Shown in pieces: positions 42,130 to 50,217 of a DNA stretch of 64,000 nt. Origin of the DNA: Haloarcula salinisoli. GTDB taxonomy: Archaea; Halobacteriota; Halobacteria; Halobacteriales; Haloarculaceae. The stretch covers positions 1 to 64,000 of the forward strand of contig NZ_RKLQ01000006.1 in the NCBI RefSeq assembly GCF_019599405.1, in the 5' to 3' direction. The position numbers and the translations under genes were made by a program. The notes below the pieces were generated by a model that worked only from the letters and a program-made list of their open reading frames with translations, did no database searches and had not been told where the DNA came from. The stretch's first letter is position 1, and every line of letters starts with the position of its first letter.

Positions 42130-42468
42130 TTAGACCGATATCGGGTCGGCGATACTCGACAGTGTCGCCATCGTCAGCCGGGGCGGCCCGTCGCGCTCGG
42201 CCGGACCGAGTGTTGACCCCCCGGCGTGGAATGTGCGCCTGTAGTCCTGCCATTCCCCGAACCGGGCCGTCGGGTCGAGGATGTCTCGCTCGCTGAACCC
42301 GGTGGGTTCGTCCACGACCACGACCGTGTCGGCCCCCGGTGTATCACCGATGTGTTCGAGCCGCAACCGGTCGCCGTACCGGTGACCGTATCGTTCAGTC
42401 ACGTTGAGGACATCACCGGCCGCAAAGCCCGCCACCGCCTCTGTGACTCTGTACCCGTTGGGTTGCAT
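42130..42468 (-). CDS. Hypothetical protein
   Basis: 112 residues. AVAGFAAGDVLNVTERYGHR, VVVVDEPTGFSERDILDPT and a C-terminal LTMATLSSIADPISV. I do not recognise the family. The composition and codon use fit a real haloarchaeal gene. It lies 42 bases upstream of an SDR on the same strand and may be co-transcribed. Confidence 0.5.
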   Translation of the reverse strand: MQPNGYRVTEAVAGFAAGDVLNVTERYGHRYGDRLRLEHIGDTPGADTVVVVDEPTGFSERDILDPTARFGEWQDYRRTFHAGGSTLGPAERDGPPRLTMATLSSIADPISV

Positions 42469-42584
42469 ACTGTGGGCAGCGGTAGACGCTTCGGTCGGAA
42501 AAACGTATTCGGGAGCTAATATTTGTGCAATATCACGAACGTCCGTCCGGGTCGACGGCGCCAGACGGGAGCGGGGCGGGCCAC

Positions 42585-43535
42585 TCAGACCTGCTCGAAC
42601 CCCTGCAGGGCGACCACGATACTCTCGTCGGCGGGGTCGGTCCGGACGCTGTAGGTCGTCGGGTGCCGCTGGTCGTGGGGGTACACCGACGGCTGGGGTA
42701 CCTCGAAGCGTTCGGTGCCCGCGAACTCACGCAGGTACTCGCGGGTGAGCATCGGCTCGAGAAACGCCAGTTCGGGGTCGCCGTCGACGCCGACGAAGCC
42801 CTGGATGAGCGTGTTCGTGAACGCCGCGGGGTTCCCGGGAAGTTCCGGCGCGTCCGCCGGGGCCAGATGTTCGCCCATGTCGGTGATGTATCGCTCGGCA
42901 GCGGTCTCCGGCGGGGACCGGTTGTAGCCGGTCGGAATTTGCTCGTCGGGGATTCCGTCGTACGGAGCGCAATCGGGCCCCACGATGGCGTCGACGGTGT
43001 CGGTCCCGAGCATATGGAAGTGGACGTCGAAATGGGGCTTCGCCCAGGCCCCACCGCCGCCGGGGTGGCCGTCTGGGTTCCAGTTCAGGCCGAGGAAGGT
43101 AACCGGGGTCGCCTCGGCGTCCGGGAACGGGACGAAGAACTGGAGTGATTCGCGACGATGGATTTCTCGTGCCTGGCCGGTCGGCGCGTACTTGTCGTCG
43201 TAGGTCGGGTCGTCGCTGGTCCGGTCCGCGGCCAGTTCGTAGCCAGTCGGCAGTGACCCGGTCACCACCTCGCGGTCGAACTCGACGCCGTGGTACTTCG
43301 GGACCCCGGCTGGCGTCGCCGTCGAGAACGGGGTGACCTCGCCGTCCCCGAGTGTGACCGCCTCCCCGTAGGTCGTGATACCCTCGGGCGGGAAGCCCTC
43401 GCCGTCGTCGCCCGACGCCCCGACGGCGACGGAACCGCCACCACAGAGCGTCCCGGCCCCAGCGGCCCGCAGTAGCTGGCGCCGGCTCAGTTTCGGCTGT
43501 CGATGCGTCCCCGTGGGTAGACTCCGCTCGAACAT
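42585..43535 (-). CDS. Tat-exported TTHB210-like (DUF5602-type) protein
   Basis: 316 residues from the ATG at 43535. KLSRRQLLRAAGAGTL is a twin-arginine signal followed by an Ala/Gly-rich hydrophobic stretch, so the protein is exported folded. KPHFDVHFHMLGTDTV is the His-rich core typical of the TTHB210/DUF5602 group. Function is unknown; the His cluster suggests metal binding. The gene is alone and the preceding AT-rich region at 43600-43740 contains its promoter. Confidence 0.7.
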   Translation of the reverse strand: MFERSLPTGTHRQPKLSRRQLLRAAGAGTLCGGGSVAVGASGDDGEGFPPEGITTYGEAVTLGDGEVTPFSTATPAGVPKYHGVEFDREVVTGSLPTGYELAADRTSDDPTYDDKYAPTGQAREIHRRESLQFFVPFPDAEATPVTFLGLNWNPDGHPGGGGAWAKPHFDVHFHMLGTDTVDAIVGPDCAPYDGIPDEQIPTGYNRSPPETAAERYITDMGEHLAPADAPELPGNPAAFTNTLIQGFVGVDGDPELAFLEPMLTREYLREFAGTERFEVPQPSVYPHDQRHPTTYSVRTDPADESIVVALQGFEQV

Positions 43536-43776
43536 ATGGCGCTCCCTGTATCCCCGACGGTCGCACGACACGCCGCGGGTGTATTTGACATCTCCAGTCG
43601 AAAGTGTAATAAATTTGTGGGGATACAGCTTCTAAAACGATGAATTTGTGGGAGTATCTCTGAATGTATATGGCCGGCGGTCGAACGGACAACCGGCCCA
43701 GCACGCTGTGACCGGCGATTTGTTCAAGCTGTAACTACCCTAATATTCTTACAGGCACGCCTGTGTATGAGGGTGC

Positions 43777-45225
43777 ATGGATAGTCCGATCCGGGTGCTC
43801 CACGTAGACGACGACCCGGACTTCAGAGAGCTGACCGCGGAGCTCCTCGAACGGGAGAACGACCGCTTCACCGTGTCGACTGCGCCGGGACCCGAGGCGG
43901 GTCGAGAGCGGCTGGAGTCGGCGGAGTTCGACTGTGTCGTCTCCGACTTCGATATGCCCGGCGAGTCGGGCATCGCGTTCCTCGAGACCGTCCGTGCTGA
44001 CTACCCCGACCTGCCCTTTATACTGTTTACCGGAAAGGGGAGCGAGGAGGTGGCCAGCGACGCGATATCGGCCGGCGTGACGGATTACCTGCAGAAGGCC
44101 ATCGGCTCCGAACAGTACGAACTGCTGGCCAATCGCATCGCCACGGCAGTCGACCAGTACCGCACCGCCCGCGAGCTGGAACGCCAGAACGACCTCTTCG
44201 AGAAGGCCGAGAGCATCGGCAACGTCGGCGCCTGGGAGTACGACATCGTCACGGACACCTCGTACGTCTCCGACGAGGTGTTGCGCATCCACGGGCTGGA
44301 CACCGACGAGCATCTCACGCCCGAGGAGACCATCGAGTATTTCCACCCGGACGACCGCGACGAAATCCGAACGGCGTTTCGGGGGGCCATCGATGACGGC
44401 CGCGCCTACGACCTGGAGCTTCGGATGCGGGACGCCGACGGAACACAGCACTGGGTTCGGACGCGAGGAGAGCCACAGTCGGAGGACGGCGACATCGTCC
44501 GTGTCCGGGGTATCCTCCAGGACATCACCGAGCAAAAGCGGCGCGAAAAGAAGCTCGAACGACAGAACGCCAGGTTAGAGGAGTTCGCCCACGTCGTCTC
44601 CCACGATATCCGCAACCCACTGCAGGTCGCGAGCGGGAAACTCGAGATTGCCAGACAGACCGACGACCCCGAGGCGTTCACGCAGGCCGAAGAGGCGCTC
44701 GCCCGCATCGAGACCATCATCGAGAACATTTTGACACTCGCGCGCCACGGTCGGACGGTCGACGAGACCGAACCGGTCCAGTTGCAGGAGGTCGCCCAGG
44801 AAGCGTGGGAGACCGTCGAGACAGAGGGGCTCAACCTGTCGTTCGACACCGAGGTCGAGCTGGCGGCAGACAGCGACCGACTCCGACAGCTCCTGGAGAA
44901 TCTGTTCGCCAACACTGTCGAACACGGTGACGGCGCACACACCATCAGAATCGGCGAGATTCAGCCGCTGTATACGGCGACACGCACCAGCGGGGACACA
45001 ACCACGGGGTTCTACGTCGCCGACGACGGCGGCGGTATCCCCGAAGACATCCGCGACGAGGTGTTCGACTCGGGCTTTACGACCGCGGCAGAGAGCACCG
45101 GGTTCGGGCTGGCTATCGTCGCACAGATAGCCGAGGCCCACGGCTGGGACGTGACCGTCACCGACAGCTACGACGGCGGCGCCAGATTCGAATTCACGGA
45201 GCAGCCGGCCGGTGGGGCCGACTGA
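43777..45225 (+). CDS. Hybrid sensor kinase: receiver-PAS-histidine kinase
   Basis: 482 residues, soluble. Residues 1-125 are a receiver domain with acidic pocket DDDPDF and phosphoacceptor Asp57 (VVSDFDMPGE). About 140-260 is a PAS domain (ESIGNVGAWEYDIVTDTSYVS). The kinase core has H-box His276 (FAHVVSHDIRNPLQ), N-box LLENLFANTVEHG, G1 VADDGGGIPEDI and G2 ESTGFGLAIVAQI, all intact. Receiver-first kinases of this form are common in haloarchaea; output is through phosphotransfer to or from other proteins. The signal is unknown. Confidence 0.9.
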   Translation: MDSPIRVLHVDDDPDFRELTAELLERENDRFTVSTAPGPEAGRERLESAEFDCVVSDFDMPGESGIAFLETVRADYPDLPFILFTGKGSEEVASDAISAGVTDYLQKAIGSEQYELLANRIATAVDQYRTARELERQNDLFEKAESIGNVGAWEYDIVTDTSYVSDEVLRIHGLDTDEHLTPEETIEYFHPDDRDEIRTAFRGAIDDGRAYDLELRMRDADGTQHWVRTRGEPQSEDGDIVRVRGILQDITEQKRREKKLERQNARLEEFAHVVSHDIRNPLQVASGKLEIARQTDDPEAFTQAEEALARIETIIENILTLARHGRTVDETEPVQLQEVAQEAWETVETEGLNLSFDTEVELAADSDRLRQLLENLFANTVEHGDGAHTIRIGEIQPLYTATRTSGDTTTGFYVADDGGGIPEDIRDEVFDSGFTTAAESTGFGLAIVAQIAEAHGWDVTVTDSYDGGARFEFTEQPAGGAD

Positions 45226-45521
45226 GACCAGCGCGGCGGTTGCCACTCGTCGGGACGTTCCGTGGGACCAAACCGCCACTAACCGTGGAGTACTGGAGTA
45301 CAACCCGACGAGCGGCTGACAGCGGGGACCGAGCGCGGCTCCAAGCGTTCCCGTCGAATCGTCGTATCAAAACCGCTCCTGTCAGGTCCCCATCACCTGA
45401 TTTTACTGGCCGGCCATGTACCGCTCAGCCTCGATTCCAGCCCGAAATCAGACGGACTACTTTCCAGAGCCCCCCTTTCGAGCGAAGATTCTTGTTGTTC
45501 GTTTGAGAAGAATCGCTCAGC

Positions 45522-46181
45522 ATGGCTACCATCGTAATCGGGTCAGTGCCGACAGAAGAACTCGCACTGGCTCACACGTTCGAGGAACTTCCCGACGTGA
45601 CCTTCGAGAGCGAGCGGATTATCCTGAGCGGTGACGATGCGGTGATGCCGTTGCTGTGGGCCCGTAACGCCACCCGCGAACCGCTCGAAGCGGCCATCGA
45701 CGAGGACCCGACGGTGAACAACGTCAACCTGCTGGCCGACTTCGGTGACGAGTTGCTCTACCGGATGGACTGGATAGACCAGGTGCAGCTCCTCTTGCAT
45801 ATGCTGACAAACTCCGAAGCGACGATACTGGACGCTCACGGCCGACGCGAGGGGTGGCGAGTCCGGGTGATGTTCCCGGACCGGTCACACCTCTCCGAGA
45901 CCCACGAGTTCTGCAAGGCCCACGGGATGGAATTCACCATCGAGTCCATCCGACAGATGGACGGCCAGCCCTCGGGCCGTTTCGGCCTCACCGAGGACCA
46001 GTATCTGGCGCTCATCACGGCCGTCGAAGAGGGGTACTACGACGTACCCCAGCAGCGGACGCTGGAGGAGCTGGCGGAGGAATTCGAGATATCACACCAG
46101 GCGCTCTCCGAACGGCTCCGACGGGGGACCGAATCACTCGTGGAGGACACGTTACTGGTGGGGACACCATCGGACGGTTAG
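45522..46181 (+). CDS. HTH_10 (Bat-like) transcriptional regulator
   Basis: 219 residues. The N-terminal 150 residues (SVPTEELALAHTFEELPDV, LLADFGDELLYRMDW) are the Bat-type coupled domain, and QRTLEELAEEFEISHQALSE RLRRG is the HTH_10 recognition part. Such proteins regulate phototrophy or other genes in haloarchaea and often pair with sensor kinases. It follows a hybrid kinase by about 300 bases. Target unknown. Confidence 0.85.
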   Translation: MATIVIGSVPTEELALAHTFEELPDVTFESERIILSGDDAVMPLLWARNATREPLEAAIDEDPTVNNVNLLADFGDELLYRMDWIDQVQLLLHMLTNSEATILDAHGRREGWRVRVMFPDRSHLSETHEFCKAHGMEFTIESIRQMDGQPSGRFGLTEDQYLALITAVEEGYYDVPQQRTLEELAEEFEISHQALSERLRRGTESLVEDTLLVGTPSDG

Positions 46182-46375
46182 TTGAACCGCCTGAGAAGCC
46201 GGACGAGCACGGAAGCGACCACACCGACGCCGCTAACGCGGGTCGAGAGTGCCGCCGCCCCGAGCAGGAGGGCGGCCGCCCAGTGCTCGCCACGGCGCAG
46301 GGCCATGGCAGCGTCGACGAGTGTGGAGATGATAGCGATGTTCCCGAGCGACGACCCCTTTGTCTGTGTTGGCAT
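46178..46375 (-). CDS. Small membrane protein
   Basis: 65 residues from the ATG at 46375. SLGNIAIISTLVDAAMAL is followed by a second hydrophobic stretch (WAAALLLGAAALSTRVSGVGVV). Overlaps the convergent HTH_10 gene by 4 bases. No known family; composition is consistent with a real gene. Confidence 0.5.
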   Translation of the reverse strand: MPTQTKGSSLGNIAIISTLVDAAMALRRGEHWAAALLLGAAALSTRVSGVGVVASVLVRLLRRFN

Positions 46376-46471
46376 CGTAGCCACAGGTATGCCAACGACG
46401 TGTGAGAACGCTCCCCCTGTGTCTGCGGGGTGTATTTAACAGCCGAGAGCGCCGGCTGGCCGACACCGCTC

Positions 46472-46669
46472 TCAGGCCTGGGCCGTGTAGCCGGCGTCTT
46501 CGACGGCGGTCACGAGGGCGTCCTCGTCGGCGTCGCCGTCGACTGTCGCGGATTCCCCCTCGCGGTCTACACTGACCTCCGTGACGCCATCGACGTCACT
46601 CAGTGCGTCCGCGACGCTCTGTTCACAGTGCTCACAGCTCATCCCCTCGACGGTCAGTGTCGTCGTCAT
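46472..46669 (-). CDS. copZ: CopZ-like copper chaperone (HMA domain)
   Basis: 65 residues from the ATG at 46669. VEGMSCEHCEQSVADALSDV is the heavy-metal-associated motif with Cys12 and Cys15 as the metal pair. It delivers Cu(I) to a copper ATPase or regulator. The divergent neighbour is an AsnC/TRASH regulator, which is a common archaeal copper-control pairing. The copper pump itself is not in this window. Confidence 0.9.
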   Translation of the reverse strand: MTTTLTVEGMSCEHCEQSVADALSDVDGVTEVSVDREGESATVDGDADEDALVTAVEDAGYTAQA

Positions 46670-46801
46670 ACACTCGTCTGTTGGGACGCCAGCGTTAAGC
46701 CGATTTCTCCTTCTATTTCCGCGGTAGGTGGCGACGTTCGCTTTCGGATTCAAAGATATATCGGCCGTACGCTTTTACCGCTTCACCGACTGGGGAGACG
46801 T

Positions 46802-47395
46802 ATGCGCGACCTCGACGAGACGGACATGGAGATTCTGCAGCTGCTGCTTTCCAACGCCCGACGGCCCTACAGCGAAATCGCGGAGACGGTCGGCCTGTCG
46901 GCGCCGGCCGTCTCCGACCGCGTTGCGCGACTGGAGGAGGCCGGCGTCATCAACCGGTTCACGCTCGACGTCGACCGGTCCCAGCTCCGGTCTGGGATTC
47001 CGGTGCTGGTCACCATCGAGCCAGGTACCGACGACCCGGCGGCGCTGCGCACGTCGCTGCTGGAGACCGACGCGGTCGAGCACGTGTTCACGACCGCCGA
47101 GGCCGACCTCGTGGTGTTCGCCCGCGTCCCCGACAACGACATCGCCGGGTGGCTCGCGGATGCGGTGGATATGGACAACGTCGCCGACTTCGAGGTGGAA
47201 CTGCTGGCGACCGCCGCGTGGTCGCCCGACCTGGGCGGAACGGAGTTTGCGCTCTCCTGTGCCCAGTGTGGCAACACGGTCGACAGCGAGGGGACCGCAG
47301 CGCGCATCGACGACTCGCTCTACCAGTTCTGCTGTCCCTCCTGTGAGGCCCGCTTCGAGGAGAAGTACGCGGAGTTACAGGAAGGAGCGGACTGA
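46802..47395 (+). CDS. AsnC/Lrp-type regulator with C-terminal TRASH domain
   Basis: 197 residues from the ATG at 46802; the longer frame upstream overlaps copZ and its control region. DMEILQLLLSNARRPYSEIAETV and SDRVARLEEAGVI form the winged helix. A central ACT-like part follows, then a TRASH zinc/copper-binding part: LSCAQCGNTV, FCCPSCEARFEEKY. Archaeal regulators of this form (CopR-like) control copper-export genes. The divergent promoter shared with copZ is between the two genes. High confidence in family, metal inferred. Confidence 0.88.
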   Translation: MRDLDETDMEILQLLLSNARRPYSEIAETVGLSAPAVSDRVARLEEAGVINRFTLDVDRSQLRSGIPVLVTIEPGTDDPAALRTSLLETDAVEHVFTTAEADLVVFARVPDNDIAGWLADAVDMDNVADFEVELLATAAWSPDLGGTEFALSCAQCGNTVDSEGTAARIDDSLYQFCCPSCEARFEEKYAELQEGAD

Positions 47396-47398
47396 GAC

Positions 47399-47830
47399 TC
47401 AGGGCCGGAACGGATTCGTCGGCGTGTCGAGACGTGTGACCGGCTCCGCGGCATCGAAATCATCGTCGAAGGCGTAGAGGAATTCGAGGTCAGCTGTCTC
47501 GATGTAGCCCACGATAGCCGCATCGACGAACGAGAACGGCGCGTGCTGTCTGAAGCGTGCCTTCGCCGTTGCGAGCCCGCTGTTAGTGAGTCTGTCGACG
47601 TGGAACCGGCTGTTCTCCTCGACGCGTGCGAGGAAATCCACCGCGGCTTCGTGGCCCACATGTGTCGTGAGACCGTTTATTGTCTCTGCCAAGACATAGT
47701 CCAGAACGACCAGTTCCGGGAGCGAGCCATCGTCAGCGGCCCTGAGAATCTCCAGTCCCCTGTCGTGGTCGCTATCACGCCGATAGAGTGCGGCAAACAG
47801 GACACTCGAATCGACCAGCGCTCGGGGCAT
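47399..47830 (-). CDS. vapC: PIN-domain toxin (VapC-like)
   Basis: 143 residues. ALVDSSVLFAALYRRDSDH gives the first PIN Asp, LVVLDYVLAETINGL the conserved Glu and FVDAAIVGYIETAD the later Asp. The fold is that of VapC ribonucleases, which cut tRNA or rRNA when free of antitoxin. Its ATG directly abuts the antitoxin stop (TAG-ATG). Convergent to the AsnC/TRASH gene. Confidence 0.85.
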   Translation of the reverse strand: MPRALVDSSVLFAALYRRDSDHDRGLEILRAADDGSLPELVVLDYVLAETINGLTTHVGHEAAVDFLARVEENSRFHVDRLTNSGLATAKARFRQHAPFSFVDAAIVGYIETADLEFLYAFDDDFDAAEPVTRLDTPTNPFRP

Positions 47831-48082
47831 CTACTCGACGTCGACGCCCCACGCGTCGTGCTCCTCGGCAGCGTTCGTCTCCCTCTCGCCGTCGTAGCCG
47901 TCGAAATCGGCGAACGTTCCCCGGCGTTGCTGGACGATTTCGACGCGGAGGCTACCGTCGTCGGCCAGCGACCACCTGAGCTGGTCCCCATCATCGATAT
48001 CCAGTTCCCGGCGAATACGGGCGGGGATATTGGCCTGGTTTCCAGAAACCGTGCTTTCCGCACGGATATCGTCGCTGCTCAT
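47831..48082 (-). CDS. vapB: AbrB/SpoVT-type antitoxin (VapB-like)
   Basis: 83 residues from the ATG at 48082. ESTVSGNQANIPARIRRELDID and GDQLRWSLADDGSLRVEIV are the swapped-hairpin AbrB fold. It should bind its own promoter and neutralise the PIN toxin. The acidic C-terminal part (FDGYDGERETNAAEEHDAW) is where it would wrap the toxin. The upstream region 48083-48130 is the expected operator. Confidence 0.82.
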   Translation of the reverse strand: MSSDDIRAESTVSGNQANIPARIRRELDIDDGDQLRWSLADDGSLRVEIVQQRRGTFADFDGYDGERETNAAEEHDAWGVDVE

Positions 48083-48211
48083 ACGGGATACTCTGTCCGT
48101 ATGCCTGAAAAAGCTAGTGTGATAGCACACTTGGGCGGATAGTAGAGCCACCGAGCCCGGTAACATCGGTGTCAGCGCGTATTAAAGTGCGAGGAAGGCC
48201 TAGAGGGTGAT

Positions 48212-49195
48212 ATGACAGTCTCCACACCCGGTATCCATCACGTGACCTGTATCGCGGGCGACCCGCAGCGAAACATCGACTTCTGGGTCGAGACGCTGGG
48301 ACTCCGGCTCGTCAAGCGGTCGGTCAACCAGGACGACCCAGGCACCTACCACTTCTTCTTCGCCGACGCGGAGGGGACCCCCGGGACGAGCATGACCTTC
48401 TTCCCCTGGGAGGGGATGCGCCAGGGGAAGGTCGGCTCGGGACAGGTCGCGCGCACGGCCTTCCGCGTCCCAGAGGGCAGCCTCGACTACTGGGAGGACC
48501 GCTTCGACGAGTACGGCGTCGACTACGAGGACCGCGTCGAGCGCTTCGGCGAGACCGTCCTCCCCTTCTCGGACCCGGACGGCTTGCCGGTCGAACTGGT
48601 CGCGGTGGAACTTCCCGAGGACGAGCCGACGGTCCCGTGGACGGAGTTCGTCCCCGAGGAGTACGCCATTCGGGGATTCCACTCGGTGACGCTGTGGCTG
48701 GCCGACGCACAGCGGACCGAGGAGCTACTGGGAGAGATGGGGCTCGAAGAGGTCGGCACGGAGGAAGCCGAGGGTGACACGCCCGGTGACGAACGGACCC
48801 GCTTTGCCGCGAGCGGGCCGGTCGGGACGTACATCGACGTGCTCCCGACGATCCAGGGCGGTCGCCAGGGCCACGGCGTGGTCCACCACGTCGCCTTCCA
48901 GACGCCGACCGACGAGGAACAGATGGCGATGCGGGACGTGATACAATCGGACGGGCTGCGCCCGACACAGCAGATAGACCGCCACTGGTTCCGCTCGGTG
49001 TACGTCCGGGAACACGGCGGCGTCCTCTTCGAGCTGGCCACGAGCGGCCCGGGCTACACGAGCGACGAACCCCTCGGCGAACTCGGCGAACGGCTCGTCC
49101 TCCCCGGCGAGTTCGAGAACCGTCGCGAAGAGATCGAGGCGCAACTGACCGAGATTACGGTCCCGCGTTCCGAGTCGGCCGAGGCCGACGACTGA
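48212..49195 (+). CDS. Ring-cleaving-type VOC dioxygenase (glyoxalase fold)
   Basis: 327 residues. Two VOC modules: GIHHVTCIAGDPQRNIDFW (first metal His) with LPFSDPDGLPVELVAVELP, and AIRGFHSVTLWLADAQRTEEL with VYVREHGGVLFELATSGPGY (metal Glu). The His-His-Glu set and the ring-cleaving dioxygenase layout match the family. It would open aromatic rings such as catechol-like substrates or hydroquinones with Fe(II). Substrate unknown. Confidence 0.85.
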   Translation: MTVSTPGIHHVTCIAGDPQRNIDFWVETLGLRLVKRSVNQDDPGTYHFFFADAEGTPGTSMTFFPWEGMRQGKVGSGQVARTAFRVPEGSLDYWEDRFDEYGVDYEDRVERFGETVLPFSDPDGLPVELVAVELPEDEPTVPWTEFVPEEYAIRGFHSVTLWLADAQRTEELLGEMGLEEVGTEEAEGDTPGDERTRFAASGPVGTYIDVLPTIQGGRQGHGVVHHVAFQTPTDEEQMAMRDVIQSDGLRPTQQIDRHWFRSVYVREHGGVLFELATSGPGYTSDEPLGELGERLVLPGEFENRREEIEAQLTEITVPRSESAEADD

Positions 49196-49277
49196 TACCG
49201 ACTGCTATAGCGATTTACCGCTCCGACCGCACGACGAAGGGTAACGTCGGTGGGCTGAGACCACATCTCCGACGCCG

Positions 49278-49529
49278 TCAGCCGCCCGGGCGATACCCCC
49301 GGCTCAGGAGGATACAGACGACGTTCAGGACGACCAGCAACGGGAGCCGGACCGCGGCCGACGTGGCGAGGTCGGTCACGAGCCCGGCGACGATGACGAG
49401 CGGGAGGACGATCGTACCCCAGAACGCCGAGGCGCGGAGCAGTTCGGCGATGTAACTCCCGCACGCGACGAGACCGGTGACAAACCGCCGGAGCGCCCCC
49501 GCTCCCAGCGTGTCCAGTCCCAGGCCCAT
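49278..49529 (-). CDS. Small membrane protein
   Basis: 83 residues from the ATG at 49529. TVLPLVIVAGLVTDLATSAAV and the next segment LPLLVVLNVVCILLSRGYRP form two helices, after an N-terminal helix (TGLVACGSYIAELLRAS). No named family. Plausible real gene. Confidence 0.5.
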   Translation of the reverse strand: MGLGLDTLGAGALRRFVTGLVACGSYIAELLRASAFWGTIVLPLVIVAGLVTDLATSAAVRLPLLVVLNVVCILLSRGYRPGG

Positions 49530-49603
49530 ACAGTGGGACGCGGGGCCGTGGGACAATAGTAATCGGTCTATAACGGGTCGCGTGGCGCCAAGTTACGCCG
49601 CGG

Positions 49604-50044
49604 TCACCGCACGGTGGCCTCGCCGACGGTCTCGGCGAATGCGACAGTTTCCTTGACGTCGGTTATCTCCACCTCGACTCTGTCGCCGGGTTTCGTGCCC
49701 GGAACGATGACGATGAACCCGCGCTCGACCTTGGCGATGCCGTCGCCCTGGTCGCCCAGCGTGTCGATGGAGACCGTGCGGACTTCGCCTTCCTCGACAG
49801 GTGGCCCCTGTTCGTGGGACGGGGCGGGGTCAGCCCGTGAGACGGAGGAGGGGGCCTCCTGGGCCGGGACTGTCTCCGTCTGTTCGTCCTCCTCGGCGGC
49901 CAGGAGCGCGACGCGGTATGACGTGCCCGTCTCGATGGAGCCGTTTTCGACGAGTTCAGGCGGGATAGCGACGGTGTAGCGGTCGCCCTCGTCTTCGACC
50001 GACGTCTCGAATAACAACCGAAGTGAATCAGATATTTCTGTCAT
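49604..50044 (-). CDS. TRAM domain protein
   Basis: 146 residues. VRTVSIDTLGDQGDGIAKVERG and PGTKPGDRVEVEITDVKETVAF form the TRAM beta-barrel, a nucleic-acid-binding fold. An acidic N-terminal half (TYRVALLAAEEDEQTETV, PSHEQGPPVEEG) precedes it. Archaeal TRAM proteins act as RNA chaperones. The gene is transcribed divergently from a sensor kinase. Confident domain, target RNA unknown. Confidence 0.85.
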   Translation of the reverse strand: MTEISDSLRLLFETSVEDEGDRYTVAIPPELVENGSIETGTSYRVALLAAEEDEQTETVPAQEAPSSVSRADPAPSHEQGPPVEEGEVRTVSIDTLGDQGDGIAKVERGFIVIVPGTKPGDRVEVEITDVKETVAFAETVGEATVR

Positions 50045-50217
50045 TGCCTCGTCTACGAACCCCAGGGCTAAATCCTACCGGAATCGTCCTGTATAATTCG
50101 ACTGGCCGTCACGTTCGGTTCGGGAACGCTCCGGACCCCGGTCTCTGGCCGGTCCCGATGTCAGCCGACGGCAAGGAACCCCGTGGTGTTTTTTCCGCGC
50201 GCTGTCTTGTCCGTGGT